Assembly (NCBI GenBank): GCA_010093605.1
Contig: MU004193.1
Coordinates: forward strand, 1 to 64,000
Origin: Lophium mytilinum
Lineage: Eukaryota > Ascomycota > Dothideomycetes > Mytilinidiales > Mytilinidiaceae
Direction of reading: 5' to 3'
DNA length: 64,000 nucleotides
The notes under the pieces were generated by a model, which saw only the letters and a list, made by a program, of their open reading frames with translations, had not been told where the DNA came from and did no database searches. Shown here in pieces: positions 21,898 through 32,436 of this stretch. The translations under genes and the position numbers were made by a program. Within the stretch, counting starts at the first letter, position 1. Every line of letters begins with the position of its first letter.

Positions 21898-24193
21898 ATG
21901 GCTCCTTCTGCAATTCCCGTCGAGACGTTGAATCATCTTCCTCTTAAGACTGTCAACGGCAAGTCTGCTGCGGTAGATGATATTATAATTGAAGATGTAG
22001 AAAAGACGAATCTGGTGCTACGCACCTTCCGCTCCTTCATCGTGGATCTGTGTGAGCAGTTCAAAGGCGGACATCCAGGGTAGGTAGCTATCCAAAGCTC
22101 CTAGCATTTGAAAATAATAGTTCCAACCAGGAGTGCAATGGGAATGGCAGCCATCGGCGTCGCCCTCTGGAAATACATCATGAAATACTCACCCGAGAAC
22201 CCTTCTTTCTTCAACCGGGACCGCTTCGTCTTATCCAATGGCCACACATCTATCTTCCAATACATGTTCCTCCATCTTACGGGCTACAAGGACATGACTG
22301 TAGACCAACTGAAAACATACCACTCCACTCGGACGGACTCGCTATGTCCTGGTCACCCCGAGATCGAGCACGAAGGTATCGAAGTCACCACCGGCCCATT
22401 GGGTCAAGGCATCTCGAATGCCGTCGGTCTCGCGATGGCAACGAAGCATCTCGGGGCCGTATACAACAAGCCTGGGTTCTCGCTGGTCGACAACATGACT
22501 TGGTGTATGATCGGTGATGCTTGCCTCCAGGAGGGCGTAGCACTCGAATCTATTCAGCTAGCTGGTCACTGGAAGCTGAACAACCTGACCGTCATCTATG
22601 ACAACAACCAGGTCACTTGCGATGGGTCTGCCGATATTGCGAATAGTGCTGAAGATGTCAATGCTAAGATGCGGGCTTGCGGGTGGAACGTTATCGATAT
22701 CTTAGATGGGAACCACGATGTGGAGGCTATTGTCAAGGCTTTGGTTGCCGCACGATCGAGCAAGGACAAGCCGACATTCGTCAACGTACGGACCATAATA
22801 GGAATTGGTAGCCAGGTTGCGGGCGATGCGAAAGCTCACGGTGCTGCTCTTGGCCCGGCTGATGTTGCGCATGTGAAGAAGCAGAATGGGATGAATCCGG
22901 ACGAGCACTTCGTCATCTCCGATGAGGTCTATGCCTTCTTCCGGGAAACGAAGAGTCGAGGTCGCCAGTTGGAGAAGGAATGGAATGAACTAGTGTCAGC
23001 GTATGCGGCCGAGTATCCTGAACTCCACGCCGAATTTCAGATGAGGGTAAAGGGTGAGACGGAGGACTGGATGAAGCTCATTCCCTCGAAAGAAGAGCTA
23101 CCTACCACACCTACAGCGACTCGAAAGTCAGCGGGGCTAGTTTGCAACCCGCTTGCTGCAAAGCTGCCGAGCCTGATGGTCGGAACCGCAGATTTGTCTC
23201 CTTCCGTGAACACGGCATGGAAGGACAAGGTCGACTTCCAAAACGTCAGTACAACTCCTCCTACTAACCGCATACCTCGAAACTAATCCCCCACAGCCCG
23301 ACTTCCGCTCCGCCTGCGGCCTCAACGGCGACTACACCGGCCGCTACATCCACTGGGGCATCCGCGAACACGCCATGGCCTCGATCAGTAACGGCCTCGC
23401 CGCCTTCAGCAAAGGCACCATCCTCCCCATCACCTCCACCTTCTTCATGTTCTACATCTACGCCGCGCCCGGTATCCGCATGGGCGCCCTCCAACACCTC
23501 CAAACCATCCACATCGCCACCCACGACTCCATCGGCACCGGCGAAGACGGCCCCACCCACCAGCCCATCGCCCTCGCCTCCCTCTACCGCGCCATGCCCA
23601 ACCTCCTCTACATCCGCCCCTGCGACAGCGAAGAAACCGCCGGCGCGATGATCGCCGCGCTGAACGCGAAGAACACCCCTTCTATTCTATCGCTTTCGCG
23701 CCAAAACGTCCCCCAGTACCCCTCGTCGTCCTCCCGCGAAGGCGTCCAGCGCGGCGCCTACGTCTTCGTCGAAGAGCCCAACGCAGACGTCACCCTCATC
23801 GGCGTCGGCGCTGAAATGGTCTTCGCGATGAAGACGCGCGAGCTGCTCGCCTCGAACCACAACATCCGCGCGCGCGTCGTCAGCTTCCCGTGCCAGCGGC
23901 TGTTCGAGGCGCAGCCGGTCGAGTATAAGCGGGAGGTGCTGCAGTACCGCTCGAACGCGCCGCGGGTGGTGGTTGAGGCGTATGCGGTGAATGGGTGGGA
24001 GCGGTATGCGGATGCGGGGATTAGCATGAGTTCGTTTGGGAAGAGCTTGCCTGGGGCGGCGGCGTATAAGTATTTTGGGTTTGATGAGGAGAGCATTGCG
24101 CCGAGGGTGCTGGAGTTGGTGGAGGAGGTGAGGAGGGAGGGGGTGGGGTGTTTGAGGGGGGAGTTTAGGGATTTGAATGGCGGGATGAAGTAG
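21898..24193 (+). CDS. Transketolase of the dihydroxyacetone synthase type
   Basis: Join of 21898-22079, 22131-23244 and 23297-24193, 730 residues. The thiamine-diphosphate enzyme architecture is complete. FKGGHPGSAMGMAA (56-69) and SNGHTSIFQYMFLHL (96-110) come first; the latter resembles the NGHACLFQY of yeast dihydroxyacetone synthase more than the GHG of ordinary transketolase. Then TTGPLGQGISNAVGLA, the ThDP-Mg motif GDACLQEG...YDNN (189-220), and in the Pyr domain GRYIHWGIREHAM with the catalytic Glu456, followed by GEDGPTHQPIA. The reaction class is transfer of a C2 ketol unit; with formaldehyde or another aldehyde as acceptor it would make dihydroxyacetone, which the nearby DHA kinase could phosphorylate. 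That link is inferred from family resemblance and gene order. The last exon is markedly GC-rich toward the 3' end. Confidence 0.9.
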
Positions 24194-25091
24194 GGGTTGG
24201 GTATGTAGGCGTTGGGGTATGGTGCTGGGCTGTGTGTTTGTACGCTTTTTCTCGAGAGGTCTTCTAGATTTCTCGTAGTACGCGGTTGATCCTATGTGAT
24301 AGTTGCATTGTTTGATTGAGAGCCTTTGACCCGTTCTGATTCGCGCTGGAGGGATTGTGTGTCGGTTTTGACTTTTTGTAATACGCTGGAGTGCCTCAGA
24401 CATTGGCATGCAGGAGTGTTCAATGGGAAATGAAACGTGCTAATAGAATTGGCATGGTCGATCTTTTGCGAAGTAGATCTAGATATAGTAGAGCCGGGGT
24501 CGAAAGCCATGCAGAAAAGGACGAAGGGATGTGGGATTTGCGATGAGGATATCCATCTCATCATTACTAAGGCCTTTTCAGCTGTCCTTTGTTCATTGCC
24601 TAAGGGCCTTTGGGTCCTTTTAAAGTCAATTTGATATTGACGCGCGTGAAGGGGGTTTGTTCGTGAGATCGGTTTGCTTGATAGATGTCGTGAGATTTAA
24701 ATAGAGTCGTGGGAGACCTGGGGGCCAGAAAAGCGGGGCAATTAGGGGATTATGTAAGCTGGTACTCATTGGTATGCCCCTCTGCGGTATATCTCAGCAC
24801 GGTACTTCCCCTTCGTTCCTTTTCTCGCAACTGCGAAGAGTTTCACGCATCTAAGTGACTCCTCCAAAATGGCGAACCACATCGAGTGCACTCGTCTAGG
24901 GAGGCCTCAGTGTCTCTCTCAGTCATCCAGATCCATCTTGCTCCATCTCCTCCGCAATTTGAAGCTGTGGAATCCCCGCGACATCCCTCACGTGGACCGC
25001 CTTCTAGGCTCGAGAATCAATCGCCTATTCATTACAAGTGCGACTTATACTCCGGGAGCCCCTCCCATCAAGATTAGCTTCGCGCGCAAGT
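24194..25091. other. Intergenic upstream of zinc-finger paralogue A
   Basis: It holds the conserved upstream element at 24839-24850, and further left at 24782-24804 a CTGCGGTATATCTCAGCACGG segment echoed upstream of paralogue B at 28137-28158. An ATG-started 78-codon frame (24869-25105) begins 19 bp after the element and overlaps the accepted start in another frame; it may be an upstream ORF. Confidence 0.5.
24839..24850 (+). promoter_or_regulatory. Conserved upstream element, copy A
   Basis: AGTTTCACGCAT occurs here about 250 bp before the start of paralogue A. The same string, extended to AGTTTCACGCATCTGCGTAT or AGTTTCACGCATTTGCGTAT, precedes paralogues B and C. Copy A keeps the left half; its right half-site is changed (CTAAGTGA). 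Confidence 0.6.
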
Positions 25092-27512
25092 ATGTGGGAG
25101 GATAACGCCCAGATTATGAGGTGCGGTATGCCCAGTCAAGAGATAGCCTGGTCGGATTGGCCGTACTGCTCTACATGCAGATTTGAGAGTCTATCCAGAG
25201 GCGGGCCCAGCGAGATGGTTTTCTGTTGTGAATGTGGGTCTGGCCCTCAGCTTATATACGTCAATCCCGCATGTTACAACTGCCGCCATACCTTCACGTG
25301 GGACAATAATTCGAAAGCTACATTACGTGTAAGAGAAAAAGAAAGCCCCTCATTGACATTCAATGAACTTCTCTTTCGACGAGCGGCAGATCCCATAACT
25401 ACCGAGAATGATACATCTTCATGTATCTTATCACCTCCCCATGATCCTTTGGCACTTCCAGCAGCTGAACGTCTGGCGCTCCCAGCGCCTAGAACTCCGC
25501 TTGATACTCTTGAGCAGCTTCTAGGGCCGTTCCCATCAAACCCCGATTTACCGGCTGGGGTCTACATTGCGCGACAGAAAAGCCGAGAAAGATCCCCTCA
25601 AGGCTTGCGACTTTTTGAAGAACATATAAACAAAAGCGTTAATGGAACCGACTGGCCGAACTACGCATCACTCTGGGACTGTGAACTATTGGACGAAACC
25701 GCAAACGCGCGAAGACCGAGTCCAATTTCACGCGTTCATCAGGAACCAACGCCCTCCGACAGACTTCGCGGATTGCATCACACATCGAAGGTCGCAGCAG
25801 AAGACTCGGAGAGAGCCAATGAGCAGGGCAGTCTACCGCTCAAGACCACATCTCACGATAGCTCACGGGAGGTATACAGCAGTTCGGACAATTCGCCGCC
25901 CGCTTCTGGCAGTCCTACAGCTACCCGAACCAGCGACACGGAATACGACTACTCCACCGAAACCGAGACAAGTCCCAGCACGATAGCAGATTCTCAATCT
26001 GGACCCTCAACCATTTCATGTCTGGTCCGAAACTTCGTTGATCGGGTTATGAATGATATCCACTTCTTTTTTGACGTCGAGTCTGGGATCATTCAATGCA
26101 CTAATGGATCAAACCACCATACTTCAACCACACAGAGCCAAAATCCTTCCAGTCATGATAGTCCGAAAGGTGGCCAGCCCGAGGAAGAAAACAAGCGACA
26201 ACAGGATGCAGATGGTAGCAAGGGCCCACCACAAGACCACAGCGAAGACGATCATGATGATGATAGAGGTAGAAAGCGGCGAAAGCTTAGCAAAAGCAAA
26301 CGACCGGAGAAATCCACGAGACGGCTTGCTTGTCACTATTTCAAACGCGATCGGGAAAGGTATAGAGAGTGTCGCGCCTGTGCGGGTCCGGGATGGTTCA
26401 ACATCCATCACGTAAAGTATGCTCTCCGCAACAATTTTTTATTGGAGTTTTGTCAACTCTTGTCTGATAGAATGTAGAGACCATCTTTACCGGAATCACC
26501 AAGTTCGTCCTTGTCCAATATGTTACTTAGATATGAAGACGGACGAGGCTTACGAAGCCCATATACGTGCACGAACGTGCGAAGAGCAGCCACGAAATTC
26601 TTTCGAAGGCATAGATAGAGCCAAAAAGGCGAAACTGGAAAGCCGAATGAGCGGGAAGCCACCTGTCGAAAAGTGGAATGCTATCTACCGGATCTTGTTT
26701 CCTAATGACCTACACATACCAAGTCCTTGTAAGAAATAATGTAACTTTTAGGTACTACACTCTAGCTAACTTCTCATTATCTAGTCTACGACCATGATGA
26801 TAACGCACTGAGTGCAGTGGACCCTCGTTCTCGCTTTCACGATTATTGCGAGATCGAACTTCCGCGGAGAGTCCGCGCAAAGCTCGAGAACAATCTCAAA
26901 CAACGGTACCGCCAAATCTACGCTGAAATTGGCAGTCAAATCGAGTCTACCATCCGAGAATGCTACGGTGATGTAGTGTCGGCATTTCAGCTGTCTACTG
27001 CCGCCGAGAGCGCACCTAAAGCATCAATGCCCGCCGAAGAGAATATCCTTGTTGACACCGATGAGCAATGTGCGTTTACGACAACCGAACAGTGTTTGAA
27101 TCAAAGCTCTTTCACTCCTCCAGACCTATCACTCGAATTTTTGGATCTGGCTAGCTTCGATATTCATACACCGTCTACGAATGTGCACGACCAAACGAAC
27201 CAAGACAACATGAACTACTTCACTGAGCTGACACTCAGCGCTGACCCTTCCCCCGGCGGGCTCAGTTTCCCGTCTATCTGCCCTGACGTATTTCTCTCTT
27301 CCCCCCAGAACCCGTGGGAGCATGGTTTCATCGACTCTACTACGACATCTTCAGACCCACTGCTTGACGAGCAGAACGAGGAGCAGTTGATTGAGCTTCC
27401 TGGTGCCGCAGTTGTCAAGATCATCCCCGAAGTTAGGCTGCCAAACCCATCTCAGACCCAGGGAATGTACTCGGACCTCACAGATTTGCTACAGCATGAA
27501 CCGTATATGTAG
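25092..27512 (+). CDS. Tandem fungal zinc-finger protein, paralogue A
   Basis: Join of 25092-26416, 26478-26728 and 26785-27512, 767 residues. N-terminal: a zinc-ribbon-like set of CxxC pairs (YCSTC, FCCEC, ACYNC) within residues ~15-75. Middle: a long Ser/Thr/Pro-rich region with a conserved FFFDVESGIIQCTNGS motif, then an acidic/basic low-complexity stretch (EDDHDDDRGRKRRK). The family core follows: CHYFKRDRERYRECRACAGPGW, then IHHVK/DHLYRNH across the intron, forming a C2H2-like finger. A second finger reads CPICYLDMKTDEAYEAHIRARTC. Then KWNAIYRILFP...PSP/FYDHDD, YCEIELPRRVRAKLE and an acidic C-terminal tail. The core is a recognisable, functionally uncharacterised Pezizomycotina family; nuclear or DNA/RNA binding is inference. 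The start at 25092 is the first ATG giving the right phase, and an earlier exon is possible. Confidence 0.78.
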
Positions 27513-28210
27513 TCTGCTACAGCTTTTCACAATGGAATCTATCCAGGAATACTGAAAATATCTGCTTCTTCCTAACTTGGGCTTGGACAGGGAGCTTCAA
27601 TAACAGCTTGATACTCGTTGAAGGACTTCAGATCGTGTACGGACTTCGTTTGAAGATTGAGAAGTCACTGTTGAACGCAGAGTGATTACTTACCAGCAAA
27701 AGTCGGAGTCACGCGTCACTGGTCTCAACGCTTGAGAAGTCGAAAAGCGTTGGCCAGATTAATCTGAGGTCAGATCTGCATTCACTGATTAGTGCCCGCC
27801 TTCGTATGCGCTTTAGTTTCATCATCGAAGACTCTTGATAGGTGGTTAGAATGGGTTGCCATTGCTGTTTTGATCTGAGGATGGCTCCCGGTACTTGAAC
27901 CTTCGGTATGTATTTGCCAGAGAGTAGCACGTGACTGGACAAACACCTTACCACCTCGTTCAGACCATAAGAGCTTAGTCTAGTTTGAGAAGTTCAGATG
28001 GGCGGAATTTTGGATTGCTATCGTCTGGATTCTGTTTCTTGTCCGGGCCTATAAACTAGCATGCAGCCTAACGAGATACACGCTTGCGAAACGGTGGGGC
28101 GTACGGTGGTTTGCGTATATGCTTAATTCTACGCCGCTGCGGAGTATAACCCAACACGGCGCTAAACTCAAGCGGATATTCGCAAACCTGCTGCCTGCCC
28201 TGCTGCGCAA
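27513..28210. other. Intergenic between paralogues A and B
   Basis: No gene-like frame is seen. The right end has a CTGCGG(A)GTATAAC..CAACACGG block (28137-28158) resembling 24782-24804 upstream of paralogue A, which extends promoter similarity beyond the short palindromic element. Confidence 0.45.
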
Positions 28211-28230
28211 AGTTTCACGCATCTGCGTAT
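28211..28230 (+). promoter_or_regulatory. Conserved upstream element, copy B
   Basis: AGTTTCACGCATCTGCGTAT contains the inverted pair ACGCA-TC-TGCGT. By analogy with A and C, where the element lies 250-260 bp before the start codon, it marks the promoter of paralogue B. That implies transcription begins well before the part of B that can be read with confidence. Confidence 0.65.
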
Positions 28231-29604
28231 TCTTCGCTCATGCCACGTCTTTTTAATTAAGACCACTGGGCACCTCTTTTACTGTTCTTGAGATTTCACC
28301 GCTTGTGCCTCCCCCTATCTTGGATCTTAGACCCGTCCAATCCCCATCCAGAGAGTGATCGACACGCTAGGTGTGAGACTTCTTCTTGGTGCCCGCAAAG
28401 GTCCCTCGGCCTTCCAGCCTCGAGTAACCCTCCAGTGGCACTTGAAAGCCAGGAAAGGATCAGCTTTCCGCGCGCCTTACTGAATAGATATAGCCTCGCC
28501 ATGGGACGATGCCCGCATAGGCAGGATTTGGACCCAAGGCGATCGACATTCCATCGACGCTGCCTCCCAGGAATAGGACGAGGATGCCGGCCACGAGAAT
28601 ATGGATTTGCCAAGAGGATGATACCGTTACCAGCACGGTACCGGAACCGAGGACGTGTGAAGAGGATGACGCGCACAGCCGTGCCCGTGGTGTTAGCGCA
28701 AGGGCCCCTCACCCCTTCTTTGAAGCTATCTTTCTCGCAGATAACAGCACATCTTGGGGATTTACGGGCGACTTATGCCGCAAGGCCTCCACAGCCACCC
28801 TAGGAACGATGCTTACGAAGAGCTTCTGGGAGAGATTTGCATCAACTCCTGATTGATGATTTTCTGCCAGGCGATCCTGGAGTCGACTCCTGGCCAAGGG
28901 ATCCCCCAGCCGAGGATCTACCCATGGCCCATTCCCACGAAAGGGTTTCATTTCTACATGTCCCAGGTGAGAGCGGCAAGCTCCAGCAGCTTGAGGATAG
29001 GACTCCTACCCTCAAGGTCGCTTCAATGTTAGAGTACACCTTCCCTCGCATTGAAATGTACCGAGAGGCTCATCTCGTTTCCTATCTCGCTTCTTCGCAT
29101 CGCAGTCGTGTTACTGCTGATGACCTGGGCAACCGCTCAGCCGTTCTTGGAAACCCGGATGTGTTGGCGCTTAGCTGCTTATTGTCAATCAGCTGCTTAG
29201 AAAATATCAGGAAAGGTGCATTTTCCCCTCCGATATCAAACGCAACATTTTTATGGTGCTCTATTCCCACTTACTGTGCCCATTGCTCATTGTCTAATCT
29301 AATGGCTCCAGCCCCAAGAGATGCTTTTCATCGTCTACAGACATCCGCAAATCCGACATTTCCAATCCATGGAAGTCCGCGGTGCTTTAGTCTTCAACAG
29401 GCAATCGCAACACACCAAAGAACTGGCTCGCTCGTCAGAGTTTAAGATCTTATAGGCGTGTCTCGCCAAGTAAGACTCGGACAGATACCAGAGCATGGTT
29501 TGCCAGATGTTGACGAGCAGAGCTCGTTTTCTAGCCTCTCTGACACTGGTACCCATCGACTAGACGTGGGCCTGGAAGAAAGAGCGTTCTCTCTGAGCCC
29601 ACGA
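28231..29604 (+). other. Probable 5' part of paralogue B, exons unresolved
   Basis: Between the conserved upstream element and the clear coding part of B lie overlapping open frames of ordinary base composition (28288-28803, 28584-28856 and 28837-29445). None starts convincingly, matches the N-termini of A or C, or joins with clean phase. A TAA sits in frame just before 29458, and an ATCTTATAG acceptor-like site directly follows it. The region may hold spliced 5' exons or a decayed N-terminus. Confidence 0.35.
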
Positions 29605-31115
29605 ATGTCGAAATCTGGCTTCGAAAGCGAGATGCCGTCTGTGCAAGGAAAGCCGACGAAACTAGAACAGCCATTACATCGACCAAGCGGCGCAACCTCC
29701 AAGATCGGCCCACGGGAATTCAATGCCTTCGAGCCCTCAAGGTATATCTATAGCAACGATGTTCTAATAGCTAGTAGCGGCTTGACAGATGTTTCCAAAA
29801 ATAGGAGCGAAACACCCGAGAATGTAGAGGTGGGATATCCGGACGAACGTTCGAATATCTCATATAGAGCTTGTAGTGTTGATTTTAGGATCATGAAAGC
29901 CCAATGGCTCTTCGATGACAGGTCGGGGGTTATCCAAAGTACGAATGGCTCTCACACCAGCACCAGCACATCCAGTGCCGCTCAGTTTACAAGTGAGAAC
30001 AAGAAACGAAAACGGCAGAACAGACACGGAGGACGATCGGGCGAAAACGATGAAGATGACATCGCAGATAATAATGATGATAACGGTAATAATAGGAGAA
30101 ATTTGGACAGCGGTAAACGCCCGCGGGGGAGTAAGAAGAGGTTCGCGTGTCCGTTTTTCAAACGAGATCCAGAAAAGCACATGGGGCGTCGCTCTTGCAC
30201 GGGCCCAGGATACTCGGGAATTCATCAGCTGAAGTGAGTTGCGGCAAGGTCACTCGCGCTGCAGAACTGATACCAACACGGTTCTAGAGAACATCTTTAC
30301 CGAAACCACGAAGTGCGACCTTGTCCAATATGCTATGCGGATATGAAGACGGACGAGGCTCTAGAGTTGCACGTGCGGTCACAAGTTTGTGAAAGACGGG
30401 AAGCACCCCCTTGTGAAGGTATTAATCGACCAATCAAGTCAAGATTGGAGAACCGGAAGGGATGGAGTAAGAAATCTGATATCGAAAAGTGGGAGCCTAT
30501 TTACCGGATACTGTTTCCGAACGACGAGGCCCTTGCTATGCCTAGTCCATGTAGGTGTTCACAAAATCCGATACCGACGCATTGCAGTCGAACTCACGAT
30601 CCGTGTGCCTAGTCTACGAGGACGATGAGCTACCCTTACCAGGCCTTCTCTCTGCGTTCGAGGAATATTGTCGACGCGAGCTTCCGCGGAGCGTCCGGAT
30701 GGAACTGGACTCGAAATCTAGGCGCGGCGACGACATCAACAGCGAAATTGAGACCCTAGTGCGACATTGCTACGACGGAATAGTCACCACTTTCAAAGGA
30801 TCAGGGAGATCGAAAACTGCGCAAGCCGTCTCGACCCTTGCTGAACCTGAAACGTGTGTCCTAAGTCAGTCCGACGAAAGCACCTCCGTTGGATCGTCGA
30901 CGCACGATGCTCTGGAAAATATCCTGGGCCAAGTTTCGTACGTTACACCGGATCTTACTTTTGATGGCTTCAATACAAGCGGCCTAGAGCCCTCCACGCA
31001 ATCCTTCGACTACGGTACCAAAACTAGTCAAGAAGGTTCCGATCAACCTGACTACTTTGGAGAGACTTTCGACTTCATGAGAATCCTTGACTTCCCGTTT
31101 GACCCTCATCCTTGA
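29605..31115 (+). CDS. Tandem fungal zinc-finger protein, paralogue B
   Basis: Join of 29605-30233, 30288-30550 and 30613-31115, 464 residues as drawn. The shared motif LFDDRSGVIQSTNGSHTS precedes an acidic/basic low-complexity stretch. The core then reads FACPFFKRDPEKHMGRRSC, a GPGYSGIHQLK/EHLYRNHEV finger, CPICYADMKTDEALELHVRSQVC, EKWEPIYRILFPNDE, PSP/FYEDDE and EYCRRELPRSVRMELD, ending in an acidic tail. Both intron positions and phases equal those of A and C, so the genes arose by tandem duplication. The 5' end is uncertain: the frame is open from 29458, but the first ATG in it is at 29605, and the conserved upstream element lies 1.4 kb earlier. Confidence 0.7.
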
Positions 31116-32176
31116 CGAAGCCCGCAGAGGCAGCCGGGTGCCCAGAAAAGCGCTGTTCGACAATGTGCCTTATGGTCAGAAAAGATTATTCAGACATTAC
31201 AGATTTAAGCAGTCTGACTACAATCTCTGGTACGTATCATCTGCTAGAACTTCTGATAGCATGCGTTTGTAGCGAAAGCCTTCATGAACTTCGATAGCCA
31301 CGACCTGACCGAGCTCATAATGATGTTTGCCTCAAGTGATCCATGGTGAATAAATACTGCTAGCGACTCTCGCAAAATCCGCGTCCGCATCACGAACGCT
31401 ATACTGCTAGCTAGCATTCTGTCGCAGGGAAATGTCTACATGGAGTTGGAGTAGGTATGAAAAGATTTCTCCCAAGGCAACGCAAGGCAACGAACGTTGT
31501 TATGTCCTTTACGCACGCCAAATTCCAGGGGTATCAGAATTCGCGCAACTCATTACTTCTTGGCCATTGACAAGTGTTCGTATTTGGACTGATGTGATGT
31601 CTGTCTTGACGAGGATGGAGTTTTCTGCCTCTGGCTATGTAGATGTGTGGAATTCTCATTATAGAGTTGATATTCGGATGTCGAGCACGGGACGTATAGC
31701 TCTAGAATACTGTAGGATCGCTTTCCTACATAGATCTAGTGTAATTTGAGGTCTACACAGGCCTTCCTTACGTGTATATAGCCTGGCTAGATTCCTACAT
31801 AGAATCGGCATCTATGGTCCTCCAGATTCTTGTATCACGTGATCGGTAATATCACATATGAACGCTTGAGCATCATCATTTTTCAGCGTACTCCATTTGA
31901 AAACTATATCCTTGTCGGATTCCGCGTTCTCACATGGGGTCGGGAAAGGCATTGGGGCCCTGGACACGTTTATCAGAATTTGATGGGTGTCGTGAAAGTA
32001 AGGCCGGTTTAGTGGGTCCAAAAGGGTGCTTTGGCCGTTTCATGCTCATGTCTACTCTATGATTGCGAATATAGAAGCACAGCCGGCCATGTTTCAGCCT
32101 CCGCGACGCTGGTAGGCCACTAGGGTGCAGGGTTTCTCGCAAACATCAGCCACGCACTGCTACGTCAACCTGGGAG
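31116..32176. other. Intergenic between B and C with dispersed repeat
   Basis: No accepted gene. It contains a minus-oriented copy of the ~210-bp dispersed repeat (31646-31856). The remaining sequence shows only short frames without recognisable features. Confidence 0.45.
31646..31856 (-). repeat. Dispersed repeat family 1, copy 1 (solo-LTR-like)
   Basis: A 211-bp copy of a three-member family (others at 58843-59047 and 61453-61657). Read on the minus strand it begins TGTGATATTACCGATCACGT and ends GAATTCCACA, so it is bounded by TGTG...CACA as short LTRs are. The shared interior includes GGAATCTAGC(C/T)AGGCTATAT and a GTGCTCGAC block. No target-site duplication is evident. Solo LTR or another non-autonomous element cannot be distinguished. 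Confidence 0.7.
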
Positions 32177-32196
32177 AGTTTCACGCATTTGCGTAT
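32177..32196 (+). promoter_or_regulatory. Conserved upstream element, copy C
   Basis: AGTTTCACGCATTTGCGTAT lies 260 bp before the start codon of paralogue C. It differs from copy B at one base and keeps both inverted half-sites (ACGCA and TGCGT). Confidence 0.65.
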
Positions 32197-32436
32197 TACC
32201 TCGACCACAAGCTGCAACAGATCCATCCATTCTTGATAGTCATAGTGCCTGCCGTGCTTCTTCCTCTTGATATTCTGACAAGCAACCTCTCACTAGCTGC
32301 TGTTTCAGTCAGCCTCACTTGTTTACAACTTCACTTGGACAGCCTTGGGAAAAGCATCTCAGGCTACGCGCGTACAGTGACTATATGAACGGAGCCCATC
32401 ACTGAAGAGATTGCTCCAAAAGCCCCAGAGGTGATC

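Noticed and set aside
23687-24409. Minus-strand 240-codon frame over the 3' end of the transketolase gene
   Set aside because: Low-complexity Pro/Leu/His sequence typical of antisense to GC-rich coding DNA.
28288-29445. Separate gene(s) between paralogues A and B
   Set aside because: Several overlapping frames but no clear start, domain or splice consistency; more likely the unresolved 5' part of paralogue B.
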